Shown: positions 1-10,143 of the stretch, piece after piece
Layout: every line of letters begins with the position of its first letter
Position numbering within the stretch: the first letter of the stretch is position 1
Source of the DNA: Verrucomicrobiales bacterium
Lineage (GTDB): Bacteria; Verrucomicrobiota; Verrucomicrobiia; Limisphaerales; CAIMTB01
NCBI GenBank assembly: GCA_016795425.1
Contig: JAEUHG010000002.1
Location: 1-64,000, forward strand
Direction of reading: 5' to 3'
DNA: 64,000 bases
Notes under the pieces: model-generated
Told to the model about the DNA's origin: nothing
The model's database searches: none
Seen by the model: the letters and a program-made list of their open reading frames with translations, nothing else
Program-made: the position numbers and the translations under genes

Positions 1-3000
1 ACTTGGCGCGATGCGACGCTGAGTTCGAAACGGGGTCCGACCGTGGTGTCGAGCCCGGTGCGCCCGATTTCGTCGACGGTGAGCTCGATGGGCCAGCGGG
101 CCGAAGTGAGAATGCCGGGCAAGGCGCGAAACTCGAATTCAACGATCCAAGGGTCGTCCGCGGACCACGGGATCGCGTCACTGGCCACCCACCGAAGTTC
201 GGCGGGGCCATCGCCCGCGGGCGCTGGGCTGGGCCAGTGGCTGGCGCTCCTTGCGGTGGCAGGGAGTAGTGGACCGGTGATCCAAGGCGTATTTCCCGCT
301 GGAACGAATGCCGCGGCGGGGTAGCGCACCGTGGTCAGGAGACCCGCGGGGGTCGGTTCCAGGGCGGTGAGGCGAAGTCGAATTCGGACACTTCCGCCGG
401 GAGGTACAGTGGCCGGATCCAGGCTGGCCTCGATGGGGGCCGTGATTGGAACGCCGGTTTCGGGCGAAGGGGATGGAGCCGGGGGGCTGACGAGCTGGGC
501 CAGCAGCGTGTCGACATCGGCGAGGTCGATCACCTGGCTGCCGTCGACGTCGTAGGCGCGAATCTCCTGCGGAAGGAAACTGCGATTCTGACCGAGCAAG
601 GCAAGCAGTTGGATGGCATCGCCGACGTCTCGGCGATCATTGCGATTGAGATCACCGACTAGGGTGGGAGTGGGATCCGGCAGAACGACGACATCGATGG
701 GCTGGGTCTTCAACTCGCCGCCGGCGTTGCGAATGGTGACGAAGTAAGAACCCGAAAGCGATGGGTCGGCCGGTGTGATGGTCAGACTGGCATTGGTGGC
801 GAAGGGAATCGGTTGGCCTGCGCGATACCATTGAAAATGCAGGTCCTCGCCCAGGGCTTCCACCCGCAGATCCAGCGCTTGTCCCGAGTCGATGGTCAGA
901 GACGAGGGTTCGGAGAGCAGCGTCGGAGGCGCCACGGTGAAGAGCCGGAAACTGGTCAGGTCCTGGATCGCCGGCGGAAGGGTGGGCGGAGCGCCGCTGC
1001 CGCCGGTCTGGACCTGCAGGATGGAGGATCGGCCGATGGGTTCTCCCCGAGCCACGGCATTTGCGAAACTGGGTGCGACCGACAAATCCCAAACGCAGAT
1101 TTGGACCCAGGCGGTCGTTCCGGGCGGGACGTTGGTGAGGTAACGGATCGTCGTCACCGCGTCCGACCAATAGCCGGCGCGCAAATCAGTGCCGAAGGCA
1201 GCTGGGGCCCCGATGGGAGCCAGAGTCTTGGCGGTGGGACCGGCGAAGAGCTGGGCGACAAAGTGGGGTCCCGAAAGGAGCGTGGTCCCGTCCTGGTCAA
1301 AGACAGGCGCGTTGAGGCTGGCTCCCAAACGATTGATGAACAGCACCGTTCCCGCGCCGGTACGAGGCGTCGGGGAAATCAACAGATGGACGCCGTCGGA
1401 AAGGGCGGTGCCGGCGCTGTTGGAGACATGAACCGAGTAATGACCGGTGTCCGAGGTTTGAGTCGACTCGATGGTCAACGAAGCATTGGTGGCGTTGGCG
1501 ATGGGAGAGTTGCCGACGAACCACTGGTACGAGAACGGGGCGGTGCCTTGGGCCGTCACATCGAAGCGCGCGGGTTGGCCTTCTGGAAGGCTTAGACGGG
1601 TTGGCTGGGTTAGGATGCGCGGGGGTTGAGGAGGTGGAGCCAGATTCACGGTGAGGATACCCGGGGTGCTGGTGACGGATGCCACCGCATTGCTGACAAC
1701 GACTTCGTAGGAGCCGGCGTTGGCTGGGGTCACCGGATCGAACACGAGCTCAGGCGATGTCGCGTCGGGAATGGCCGTGTGGTTGAAAAACCAGAGGTAA
1801 CTCAGCGGCTCCGTGCCCCGGGCGGTCACCTGCAGGACGACACGATCGCCCGCTGTGGCGATTCGATCACGGGGCGGAATCTGGATGGTGGGAGCAGTGG
1901 GCGGGGTGGGGGCGGGTCGCACCGTGAGACGGGCCGCCCGACTGGTGAGGTTGGTCAGCGAGTCCGCCACGGCCACCCAGTAATTGCCCGCCGCCGAGGA
2001 TGCCACCGGGGAGATCTCCAAAGTTGGGAGGATGGCCCCCGTGATTGGCGCTCCATTGTGGAACCATTGGTATCTCAACGGCCCGTTGCCTTGGGCCGAG
2101 ACTTCGAAGTGGGCGGAGCCTCCGACTTCGACCGATTGATCCTGAGGCTGGGTGAGCAGCGTGAGCCGGGGCTGAGTCGTTACGATGAACTCAGCGCGAG
2201 CGACGGGACCTTGCTGCGTTCCTTCAACGAATGCGGCGGCGGTGACAGTGGCGGATTGGTTAAGAGTAAAAGGTCCGCCATAGCGCGGGGAGGCTGGACT
2301 GGGCTCCGTGCCGTCCAAGGTAAAGTGCAACGACGCGTTCGCCACCGAGGTGGTCATCGTGACAACCACGGAATCGATGAAACCGCCTCCGGGCGGGGTG
2401 ATGCCCGTGGTGACCGAGGGCGTCGTTGGGACAACGGCACCGGGATTCGCGTGAAGATAATCGACCTCCGCTTCCGTGAGGGCGAAGCCGTAGATTTGGA
2501 TGTCATCCAAGACCCCGGTGAACCTTCCGGACGGCACGCCGGTATCGAAACCACCGATGACAACCGTGGCTGGTGTGGTCGTCATGGCAGGAGTTGCCTG
2601 GCTGGCCTCCGCCGGGGAACCGTCGGTGTAGACCGTCGTGCGGCCGGTCAATTCACGGCTCACGACCACGTGATGCCATTGACCATCGGTGATGATGGAA
2701 CTGGCCTCGAGCGGCCGGGTTCCACCCGTAAATGCGGCGAAGTTCCTGAGCTCGCCCACTCCGAGAAACCAGCCGGTGCCGATGCCGGGGCGATGCCGCG
2801 AAATGAACCCGCTGGAGGCGGGAACGGGTCCGGGGCCACATTTGACCCAAAGCGCCACGGACGAGGAATGCCCTGTCATGGGGAGGAAATCGCCCACGGC
2901 GACATGACCATTGTGGGCGGCGTCGAGGGCCAGGGCGCCGCCGGACTTGCCTTCCACGACGAAGAAAGCACCCGACGGCGAGAGTGTTCCGGGGTATCGG

Positions 3001-6000
3001 CCGGTATCGTCATTGGCGCGGTTGCCGCTCGTTTCATCGAACCGCCAGCGGGCGAGCAGTTCGCGGGATTCGGAAGGCAGCGCGTTGGTGACCACGAGTT
3101 CCAGGAACGAGCTGGTGGCGGAGCCAACGCTGTTGGCGACCTGGACCCAATACGATCCGGCGGCGTTGGCAGCGACGGATCGGAGGACAAGTTCCCACGA
3201 GGATCCGGAGGACACGACCTGCCCGTCTTTGAACCAGGTGAACGTCAAAGGATAGCTGCCGGTGGTCTGCGCGTAGAATCGGGCATCCGAACCCTGGGCG
3301 ACGATCTGGTTCTTCGGATACGCCCGCACCGTTGGGGGTTTGGGGATTTGGACGGTGAACGTGCTGGCGGTGAAACGGGTGACCTGGGAGCGGCCAACAA
3401 ATCCCGCCGCGTGCAGGGTGGCATTCGAGGCCAGGAGGAACGGGCCGGAGTAGACCATTGAATTGGGGGTCGGCGGCGTTCCGTCGAGGCTGTACCTCAG
3501 AACCGTGTTGAGTGGTGCATCGGGCGGCGGGGTGAGAGTGATGGATACCGGCGCGGTGAAGGAACCGCCGTTGGGTTGGATCGTGGGACGGCCAACGGGT
3601 GCCGAACCCAGTGCAAAGCCGGGTGTCTCGTTCAAAGTCGCGACCTCGGCATCGCTCAGGGCGACCTCATAGATCTGGATGTCGTCCAACCAGCCCTCGA
3701 AGGTGGCTGTCATCTCATCGGGGCCGGAGGCTCCAATTCTGGCAGGCCAAGGACTCGACGGAACGACGGGCGCCGGCACATCGACCATTGGAGACCCTCC
3801 GTCGAGGTATAGGCGCGCTCGGCCGCCGAGTTTGCTGGTAACCACCAGGTGATGCCATTGTTCGTCATTGACTGCATTGTGAACGCTCAGGTTGTTATCG
3901 CTGCCGAGGTACACGGCGACGGGACTAAAGACATTCAGCGACAGAAAATAACCGGGGCCTTGAAGCCAGCTGTACTTGGAGAACAGAACCGAAGCCGAGG
4001 TGCTGTCGCCGCGTGGAACCTTGAACCAGATGGAAATGGAATAGGAGGTATTGGTCAGTGCCAGAACATCGCCCAGGACGACCTGGCCTCCACCCGATCG
4101 GCGAAGGCGCAGAGCGCCGCCCGAAATTCCTTGGGGAACGAAGGCGGCGCCGGAACTCGAGAGTGTTCCGGGGAAATGACCGGCCGAATCGTTGGCAACC
4201 GAGCCGGCCATTTCATCGAAGCGCCAATGGGCCAGGAGCCTTGCCTCCGCGGGTGGGCGAATCGAGAAGGTCGCCTGCTCGATCTGGCCAACGAGCGTGC
4301 CGTCATGGAACAGGCCGACTTTGAGAACGGTATCCTCGTTGAGACGCAAGGGCCCGGAATACAAGGACGAGGCGGGGAGCGGATCGGAGCCATCGGTGGT
4401 GTACCTGATTTCGACGCCGCTGGTATTGGAGGTCAGGGTGACCTCGATGGGGTGGTCGAAAGAGCCGCCGTTGGGTGAGATCTGCAGGGCGGGACCTTCG
4501 ATGGCGTCCAGAACCTGGCCCGGATGGGCGCGCAGACGATCGACTTCGCTGGCGGATAGAGCGATGCCATAGATCTGCACGTCGTCGAGAAGCCCCGTGT
4601 ACCGGCTTTTGGGCGTGACCTCCTGAACTCCACCCAGGATCAGTGGTCCCGCGGAAGCGACCACGGGCTGGGAAAGTTGGGAGACGCGAGCGGGACCGCC
4701 ATCGACGTAAACACGCACCGTTTGGCCCGGCTCGAATACCATGGCCGCGTGATGCCAGTGACCATCATTGACGCGGGGCGAGGTGGCCAGATGGACACCG
4801 CCCACGTAGGCGAGGACCGAACCTCCAGCGGCATTGAGGCCCAGGTAATATCCGTTGTGGGACCAAGCCGCATGTTTGCCGATGAAAACGGCATCGACCG
4901 GGTTGTCTTCGGGATTTGTTTGGAACCACCAGGTGATCGAAAAGGGCGTGTTCATTAACGGCAGCACGTCGCCCATACCGACGTGTCCGTTCTCCGCACG
5001 CACCAGTTTCAGCGCGCCCCCGGCGATCCCTGACTGTCCGAGGGTGGCGCCTGTGGGTGACAGGAGACCAGGGTATCGTCCGGTGGAATCGGCCACGGTG
5101 GTCCCGGTCGATTCGTCGAACGACCAATGGGCCAGCAAGCGGCCCGACGCTGGTGGCGGTGCGACAATGTCAAATATTGCGGTGGCAACCGGCGATACTG
5201 GTTCCGAGCCGTAGAAGTAGCGGACCTTCAGCGTCGTCGTCTGGGTCAGGTGGAGAAAGCCGTTGAATCGCGACGACTGCCAATCGGGTTCGGTGCCGTC
5301 AGTTGTATATCCCAGGTGGCCGAAGCTGAGAGGCGCACTGAGTTGGACAAGGACTGAACCGGGAAACTGTCCGCCGTTCGGTGAAATGGTCGGAGGGGTG
5401 GTCACGCGAAACCGGAGCAACGCCGGTTGGGAAACGGCGGTGCCCAAGGCGTTCCGTACTTCGAGTTTGTAGGTGCCCCAATGTCCCTCAATGACCGGGT
5501 CAAGGGTCAGCGTCGGTGATTCGGCGCCCGGAAACGGGTAGCTGCCGTGGATCCAACGGTAGGTCAGCGGTTGGCCGCCCACGGCGGCGGCAGTGAAGGT
5601 CGCGCGTTGACCGAAATCGCAGGTGACGGATTCCGGTTGGAGCGTGATGCGGGGCGGACCTTCGTCGTCCGGAAAGGGCTGCACCGTGAGTTGTGCCGCG
5701 GACGATTCCACGGATCCCCCGGGATTCGAGACCACCACGCTGTACCCTCCGGACAACGCTGCGGACAGGTTGGTGACGGTGAGAGACGGGTTCTCGGCGC
5801 CCACGACGAGCTGGCCGTTGAATTTCCATTGGTAGAAGAGCGGAGGGGTGCCTCTCGTCTCGACGCTAAACACCACCGAACGACCCACGAAGTTCGTGGA
5901 ATCCTCGGGTCCCTTGGTGATCTCGACTCGCGGCGGAAGGGGAAGGGTCGAAGAAGTGAAGGGAGTGCCCGGATGGGTTCGCACCCAGTCCAATTGTTCG

Positions 6001-7715
6001 TCGGTCAACGCGAAGTCGTAGACTTGGAGGTCATCGATTTGGCCGTTAAAGGCGCCGCCCGCGGGGGGGCGATCGAAGCCTCCGATCACCGTGGAGGCCA
6101 GGGTGGGTTCGATCGGCGTGACGTGGGATTCGGCTTTGGCGCCACCTTCGTCCACGTAGAGCCGAAGTCTTCCGTAGTCGGTGCACGTCACGGCCAGGTG
6201 GTGCCATGCCCCGTCGTTGATGGGGGTATCGGCGGTGACCGGGGATCCGACGCCGCCCTGGGCATGTACCGAGTGACCTCCCACATTGAGGGTCAGGCTG
6301 TAGCCGCCGGGGCGCCACGAAGACACTTTCGAGAAGATCGTCGCGTACAGGGTGGTGTCGCCAGGAGCGAGCTTGATCCAAACCGAGAGGGTATAGGCGC
6401 TTTGGGCAAGGGGGAGGGCATCGCCGAGGCGCACGTGTCCGTCGCTGCCGGCCACGACGGCGATCGCCCGGCCGGAAACGCCGTTGGGGACGAGATGAAT
6501 GCCGGCGGGGGAAAGGCGGCCCTGATGCCAACCGGTGTCGTCTCGGACGACGCCATCCACGACTTCCTCGAAGCGGTGATGGGCCAGCAGATGTCCCGGC
6601 GGCGATGGATTCGGGTCGTCGCGGAGAACCTCGAAATCAGATCCGAACGTGGCGGAGTCGGGCGTTGCTCCGTCAAATCGTCGGGCGCGAATGCGGGCCG
6701 TCGAGGTGAGCAGAAGGGGCTCCTGATACACGGGCGAGGTGGCGTCAGGTTCCGTGCCATCGGTGGTGTAGCGAAGGACCCTGGAGTTAAGCAGGGATCC
6801 GGAAGCCAGGATCACTCGGACGGATTGGGTGTAAGTGCCTGCTGGCGGCAAGATTTGAATCTCAGGACCTCCGGCATTCGCGAGGGCTTCGCCAGGGTGT
6901 TCGAACAGGTGCCGGGCCTGGTCCGGAATGGCAGCGAAGTCATAGATCTGCAGGTCATCGATCAGTCCGAAAAAGCCGCCCATGGGCGAGGAGGGATCGA
7001 GTCCGCCAATCACCGCTTCGGCCTCGGTGGGGATGACCGCCCCTGAGTTCGCGGCTTCGTTGCTGAGATTGCCGTCGACATACAATCGGAGGTGCCCGCT
7101 GGATTCCAAGCTGACAAGGAGGTGATGCCAGTTGCCATCATTCAGGCGTTCACCTGGGTCCCGAAGGTGATGCTGTCCTGCGAAGCCTTGCGCCCGGAAC
7201 GCTTCGTCAATGCCGAAGAAACAACCGTTGGGATATCCCGGGACGTGCTCGGAGAACACGAGGGAATTGGGATGGCCGGAGAGGTTCGGTACCTGAATCC
7301 AAGCGGCGAGGGTGAGGGGAGCGGTGAGTTTGGGAAAGGAAGGGCTGAGGCGAACGAAACCGTTCGCGCTGGGCCCCAGAGAAACGGCACCGCCCGAGCG
7401 TCCCGCGGCGGTCCATTGGGCATCTTCGCCCGTGAGTTGTCCGTGGTGAACGCCGGTATCGTCGAGGGCAAGGTCCCCCGCAGCCCAGCCATCATCGAAG
7501 CGCCAGCGGGCGATGAGTCGGCCCGTTGGTGCAGGAAGAGAATCGACGGGGGCGTTTGCTTGGACAACAGGGCCAGGCAGTGAGCCACTGACGTTGTGTT
7601 GAGTAAGATCCGTCGCGGCGAGAAGGCTAACTGCCAACCACGCGTAGCGACTTCTGGCCCAGAGTTGATAGCCAGCAAAGGTGAGTTGCAAACGAGCGAA
7701 AGTGAGGGTGCGCAT
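1..7715 (-). CDS. Giant secreted LamG/Ig/dockerin/cohesin-like protein, C-terminus beyond the window
   Basis: One uninterrupted leftward frame of 2571 codons runs from an ATG at 7715 off the left edge. The N-terminus has a basic stretch and a hydrophobic segment (YAWLAVSLLAA), likely a signal peptide. Modules in order, by nucleotide: LamG at about 7560-6890, 6600-5960, 5140-4510, 4260-3640 and 3090-2450. Each LamG is followed, directly or after Ig domains, by a chitobiase-C-terminal-type beta-sandwich with the signature RYTTDGTEP or a variant. Ig-like domains lie at about 5930-5410, 3360-3100, 2170-1420 and 940-680. A module at about 1400-980 starts VLFINRLGASLNAPVFDQDG and is of a type I associate with verrucomicrobial secreted proteins. 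A dockerin with two calcium loops (GDLNRNDRRDVGD and YDVDGSQVIDLAD) lies at about 665-490, then a cohesin-like sandwich from about 450. Likely a cell-surface or secreted carbohydrate-binding adhesin or scaffold. No catalytic domain is visible in the part seen. Confidence 0.88.
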   Translation of the reverse strand, partial: MRTLTFARLQLTFAGYQLWARSRYAWLAVSLLAATDLTQHNVSGSLPGPVVQANAPVDSLPAPTGRLIARWRFDDGWAAGDLALDDTGVHHGQLTGEDAQWTAAGRSGGAVSLGPSANGFVRLSPSFPKLTAPLTLAAWIQVPNLSGHPNSLVFSEHVPGYPNGCFFGIDEAFRAQGFAGQHHLRDPGERLNDGNWHHLLVSLESSGHLRLYVDGNLSNEAANSGAVIPTEAEAVIGGLDPSSPMGGFFGLIDDLQIYDFAAIPDQARHLFEHPGEALANAGGPEIQILPPAGTYTQSVRVILASGSLLNSRVLRYTTDGTEPDATSPVYQEPLLLTSTARIRARRFDGATPDSATFGSDFEVLRDDPNPSPPGHLLAHHRFEEVVDGVVRDDTGWHQGRLSPAGIHLVPNGVSGRAIAVVAGSDGHVRLGDALPLAQSAYTLSVWIKLAPGDTTLYATIFSKVSSWRPGGYSLTLNVGGHSVHAQGGVGSPVTADTPINDGAWHHLAVTCTDYGRLRLYVDEGGAKAESHVTPIEPTLASTVIGGFDRPPAGGAFNGQIDDLQVYDFALTDEQLDWVRTHPGTPFTSSTLPLPPRVEITKGPEDSTNFVGRSVVFSVETRGTPPLFYQWKFNGQLVVGAENPSLTVTNLSAALSGGYSVVVSNPGGSVESSAAQLTVQPFPDDEGPPRITLQPESVTCDFGQRATFTAAAVGGQPLTYRWIHGSYPFPGAESPTLTLDPVIEGHWGTYKLEVRNALGTAVSQPALLRFRVTTPPTISPNGGQFPGSVLVQLSAPLSFGHLGYTTDGTEPDWQSSRFNGFLHLTQTTTLKVRYFYGSEPVSPVATAIFDIVAPPPASGRLLAHWSFDESTGTTVADSTGRYPGLLSPTGATLGQSGIAGGALKLVRAENGHVGMGDVLPLMNTPFSITWWFQTNPEDNPVDAVFIGKHAAWSHNGYYLGLNAAGGSVLAYVGGVHLATSPRVNDGHWHHAAMVFEPGQTVRVYVDGGPARVSQLSQPVVASAGPLILGGVQEVTPKSRYTGLLDDVQIYGIALSASEVDRLRAHPGQVLDAIEGPALQISPNGGSFDHPIEVTLTSNTSGVEIRYTTDGSDPLPASSLYSGPLRLNEDTVLKVGLFHDGTLVGQIEQATFSIRPPAEARLLAHWRFDEMAGSVANDSAGHFPGTLSSSGAAFVPQGISGGALRLRRSGGGQVVLGDVLALTNTSYSISIWFKVPRGDSTSASVLFSKYSWLQGPGYFLSLNVFSPVAVYLGSDNNLSVHNAVNDEQWHHLVVTSKLGGRARLYLDGGSPMVDVPAPVVPSSPWPARIGASGPDEMTATFEGWLDDIQIYEVALSDAEVATLNETPGFALGSAPVGRPTIQPNGGSFTAPVSITLTPPPDAPLNTVLRYSLDGTPPTPNSMVYSGPFLLASNATLHAAGFVGRSQVTRFTASTFTVQIPKPPTVRAYPKNQIVAQGSDARFYAQTTGSYPLTFTWFKDGQVVSSGSSWELVLRSVAANAAGSYWVQVANSVGSATSSFLELVVTNALPSESRELLARWRFDETSGNRANDDTGRYPGTLSPSGAFFVVEGKSGGALALDAAHNGHVAVGDFLPMTGHSSSVALWVKCGPGPVPASSGFISRHRPGIGTGWFLGVGELRNFAAFTGGTRPLEASSIITDGQWHHVVVSRELTGRTTVYTDGSPAEASQATPAMTTTPATVVIGGFDTGVPSGRFTGVLDDIQIYGFALTEAEVDYLHANPGAVVPTTPSVTTGITPPGGGFIDSVVVTMTTSVANASLHFTLDGTEPSPASPRYGGPFTLNQSATVTAAAFVEGTQQGPVARAEFIVTTQPRLTLLTQPQDQSVEVGGSAHFEVSAQGNGPLRYQWFHNGAPITGAILPTLEISPVASSAAGNYWVAVADSLTNLTSRAARLTVRPAPTPPTAPTIQIPPRDRIATAGDRVVLQVTARGTEPLSYLWFFNHTAIPDATSPELVFDPVTPANAGSYEVVVSNAVASVTSTPGILTVNLAPPPQPPRILTQPTRLSLPEGQPARFDVTAQGTAPFSYQWFVGNSPIANATNASLTIESTQTSDTGHYSVHVSNSAGTALSDGVHLLISPTPRTGAGTVLFINRLGASLNAPVFDQDGTTLLSGPHFVAQLFAGPTAKTLAPIGAPAAFGTDLRAGYWSDAVTTIRYLTNVPPGTTAWVQICVWDLSVAPSFANAVARGEPIGRSSILQVQTGGSGAPPTLPPAIQDLTSFRLFTVAPPTLLSEPSSLTIDSGQALDLRVEALGEDLHFQWYRAGQPIPFATNASLTITPADPSLSGSYFVTIRNAGGELKTQPIDVVVLPDPTPTLVGDLNRNDRRDVGDAIQLLALLGQNRSFLPQEIRAYDVDGSQVIDLADVDTLLAQLVSPPAPSPSPETGVPITAPIEASLDPATVPPGGSVRIRLRLTALEPTPAGLLTTVRYPAAAFVPAGNTPWITGPLLPATARSASHWPSPAPAGDGPAELRWVASDAIPWSADDPWIVEFEFRALPGILTSARWPIELTVDEIGRTGLDTTVGPRFELSVASRQ

Positions 7716-7795
7716 ACGCCGGAACAAGCCTTGAGGCGTTCACGCGCACCCTTGGTGGGCGGATCCGCAGGCGCAACGGGAATGGGGCCAAAGGG

Positions 7796-8515
7796 CTATT
7801 GGTTCCGCGGGGAATCCTGAAGGGCTTTGGGGGACTGCAAAATGGCAGTGACCAGGATGGCCTGCCGGAGGGAGTCAGGGCGGCGCAGCATCGCCACCAT
7901 CTGGGCAGAAGCGGTGGAACGCCTTTTGACCACGGTGGGTGGTTGGGCCGACGGCGACGTCGTCCGCTCTCGGACCCCCCGGAGACGGGCACTGGTGAGT
8001 TCGTGCAGATTCGACGCTTGTCGATAAGCGTTGGCCGCCGTGGCCATGTGGTCCTCGGTATGGAGTCGGGTCGCCGTATTCCATTCGGCTTCGGACTTCA
8101 GTGGGCGACCCGCGGGTGCGTCCTCCAGGGAGACCTCCTCGGCCGACGGGCGGGAGGAATTCTCCCAGGAGACGCTTTCTTCTTCCGACGGCTCGTTGCT
8201 TGGACGCGCAGGGGATGACCGCGTCGGGGGGATGATGACCGGCGGCGCGTCTTCCTGCGGGCGTTCGCCTTCGAGAAGCCGGCGGAGTTGTTCCTGCCAA
8301 TCGTCCCGAGGTGGGCCGTGGGGTTCGCGCTGGATGGGCGGCGGCGCGGTCTCGCGACCGTAGCCGGGGTCTGGCAGCGACTCCGGATCAGCGAGAGGCG
8401 GGAGACCCTGGCGTTCTCGCGCTCGTTTCTGGAGAAACTGGGCGACGCCGGTGATCACGAAGAAGATCAGCGCGGCGACGACCTGGACCCAGTCCGCGTC
8501 GGCGAGCAGGGGCAT
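7796..8515 (-). CDS. FloA-associated membrane-anchored proline-rich protein of unknown function
   Basis: 239 residues. The N-terminus has one transmembrane helix (VVAALIFFVITGVAQFL), followed by a basic stretch and a long low-complexity Pro/Glu/Ser/Arg-rich region that is probably disordered. The C-terminus ends in a short predicted helix around LRQAILVTAILQSPKAL, the best candidate for a conserved docking motif. The start is the ATG at 8515, six bases after the floA stop; the frame runs further upstream inside floA, but that extension would overlap it completely. Last gene of the signal peptidase-nfeD-floA run, so it may be a partner of FloA membrane microdomains. That role is inferred only from position. 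I do not recognise a named family. Confidence 0.75.
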   Translation of the reverse strand: MPLLADADWVQVVAALIFFVITGVAQFLQKRARERQGLPPLADPESLPDPGYGRETAPPPIQREPHGPPRDDWQEQLRRLLEGERPQEDAPPVIIPPTRSSPARPSNEPSEEESVSWENSSRPSAEEVSLEDAPAGRPLKSEAEWNTATRLHTEDHMATAANAYRQASNLHELTSARLRGVRERTTSPSAQPPTVVKRRSTASAQMVAMLRRPDSLRQAILVTAILQSPKALQDSPRNQ

Positions 8516-8520
8516 GGGGG

Positions 8521-9582
8521 TCAGAGCTTGGCTTCCTGGGCCGCGGACGAGCCGGGGCCGGCGATGGATTCGCGCATGGCACTGTCCGCCTGGATGTTCT
8601 TCATTTTGTAATAATCCATGACGCCGAGATTGCCGGTGCGAAAGGCCTCCGACATGGCCAGGGGGATTTGTGCTTCGGCTTCGACCACGCGCGCACGCAT
8701 TTCGGCCACGCGGGCGAGCATTTCCTGTTCGACGGCGACGGCATTGGCGCGGCGGACCTCCGCCTCGGCCTGGGCCTTGAGTTTGTTGGCTTCGGCCTGT
8801 TCCGCCTGCAATTTGGCGCCGATGTTCTCGCCGACGTCGACATCCGCGATATCGATGGAAAGGATTTCGAAGGCGGTATTGGCATCGAGGGCCTTGTCGA
8901 GAACGGTCTTGGAGATGCGATCCGGGTTCTCCAGAACATCCTTGTAACTCGTGCTCGAACCGATGGTGGTGACAATGCCTTCGCCGACGCGGGCGATGAT
9001 GGTTTCCTCGGTGGCGCCACCGACGAAGCGGTCGAGATTGGTGCGCACAGTGACGCGCGCCTTGACCTTGACGGCGATACCATCCTTGGCGACGGCGTCG
9101 ATGGTCGTCTTGCCGGGGATGGGAGTCGGGCAATCGATGACCTTGGGATTGACCGAAGTCTTGACCGCCTCAATCACGTTCTTGCCCGTGCCTTTGGTGG
9201 CGAGGTCGATGGCGCAGGCGCGGTCGAAATCGAGGTGAATGCCGGCTTTGCGGGCGTTAATGAGCGCCTGAACCACCATTTCGACGTGCCCACCGGCGAG
9301 GTGGTGAGTGGACAGGTCATCGATTTCGACTCCTCGTTCGCGGTTGGATTCGTCTTTGACGCGGAGCCCGGATTTGACCGCGTTGATGCGGGAATCGACG
9401 ACCATGCCGACCGGGACTTTGCGCAGCTTCAGGGAGATGAGCTCCATGAAACCAACGGGAGCGCCGGAGGACCAGGCACGGATCCAGATCGCCCCGAAAT
9501 TGAGGAGGACGATCACGATGACGAAGCCAATGATGGTCAGGAATCCCAGAAGGGCGAGAGAGATCAGATTGCCGAGTTCCAT
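8521..9582 (-). CDS. floA: Flotillin-like membrane microdomain scaffold FloA (UPF0365)
   Basis: 353 residues, close to the usual FloA length of about 330. The N-terminal hairpin/TM segment ([22 protein letters not shown]) anchors the protein in the inner membrane. It is followed by an SPFH/band-7-like domain (about residues 50-240) and an Ala/Glu-rich coiled coil (about 240-320, with [17 protein letters not shown]). In Bacillus, FloA organises functional membrane microdomains and acts with NfeD-family proteins. Here the gene directly follows nfeD with a 46-bp gap and precedes the small membrane protein at 7796, which fits a microdomain operon. Family assignment is strong; what it scaffolds in this organism is unknown. 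Confidence 0.95.
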   Translation of the reverse strand: MELGNLISLALLGFLTIIGFVIVIVLLNFGAIWIRAWSSGAPVGFMELISLKLRKVPVGMVVDSRINAVKSGLRVKDESNRERGVEIDDLSTHHLAGGHVEMVVQALINARKAGIHLDFDRACAIDLATKGTGKNVIEAVKTSVNPKVIDCPTPIPGKTTIDAVAKDGIAVKVKARVTVRTNLDRFVGGATEETIIARVGEGIVTTIGSSTSYKDVLENPDRISKTVLDKALDANTAFEILSIDIADVDVGENIGAKLQAEQAEANKLKAQAEAEVRRANAVAVEQEMLARVAEMRARVVEAEAQIPLAMSEAFRTGNLGVMDYYKMKNIQADSAMRESIAGPGSSAAQEAKL

Positions 9583-9628
9583 GGTGGGGGAAAGGAATGG
9601 ATCAGCGGTTGATGGAGTGTGGATGGAA

Positions 9629-10090
9629 TTAACCCTGGTTCGACCGGACGACGACCCGCATGCCTTCGACAGCGATGACGCGAATGGCCGAACCGCGCTC
9701 CACCATGGGGCCTTCTGTCACGACGTCAACCCGTCTGCCGTCGAGGAGAGCGGTTCCCGACGGACGAAGAGGGGTCACCGCGGTGCCCGTTTGTCCGATG
9801 AGTTCGGGCCGTTCGGTTCCGATGTCACCCGATATGCGGTCCGAAACAAAGCGTCGTCCCAGCCGGCTTCGCGGAAAGAACCTGAGCCACAGGATGCTCC
9901 CCGCCACCAGGAGGGTCGCCACCAGGATCAGGGTTACATTGCCGCCAGTGGTTCCAAGGTCGCGATACGCGACCACCACGCCCGCCAGCAGGCAAATCAC
10001 TCCCGCGATGCCTGCCACCAATCCAGGAAGCACGGTTTCAAGGGCCAGTAATAGTAGTCCGGCCAGGAGAAGAATGGTGACCAGAGCCAT
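9629..10090 (-). CDS. nfeD: NfeD-family membrane protein (short form)
   Basis: 153 residues, the short NfeD form without the ClpP-like protease domain. Residues 1-70 hold three hydrophobic helices ([21 protein letters not shown] first). The C-terminal about 65 residues form an OB-fold-type domain ([26 protein letters not shown] is the family hallmark, split here around [14 protein letters not shown]). NfeD proteins work with flotillins or stomatins. The gene sits just upstream of floA in the same direction. The ATG at 10090 is the only start giving a normal N-terminus, although the frame stays open further upstream through the signal peptidase gene. Confidence 0.93.
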   Translation of the reverse strand: MALVTILLLAGLLLLALETVLPGLVAGIAGVICLLAGVVVAYRDLGTTGGNVTLILVATLLVAGSILWLRFFPRSRLGRRFVSDRISGDIGTERPELIGQTGTAVTPLRPSGTALLDGRRVDVVTEGPMVERGSAIRVIAVEGMRVVVRSNQG

Positions 10091-10143
10091 GCCGCAAGGT
10101 AGGTAGGTCGTGCGCCGGATGCAAAGACGGAACCGCGCCGTCG

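Noticed and set aside
1626..3461. 611-codon rightward open frame
   Set aside because: It is in the codon-aligned antisense frame of the LamG giant; its sequence is Gly/Arg-rich with no domain, while the opposite strand reads as ordered LamG and Ig modules. The same holds for 813-1595, 3849-4478 and 5547-7046.
8516..9133. N-terminal extension of the 239-residue FloA-associated protein into floA
   Set aside because: It would overlap floA in another frame over its whole length and reads as low-complexity Arg/His.
8668..9612. 314-codon rightward frame opposite floA
   Set aside because: Antisense to a complete FloA protein; Asp/Gly/Val-rich with no motif.
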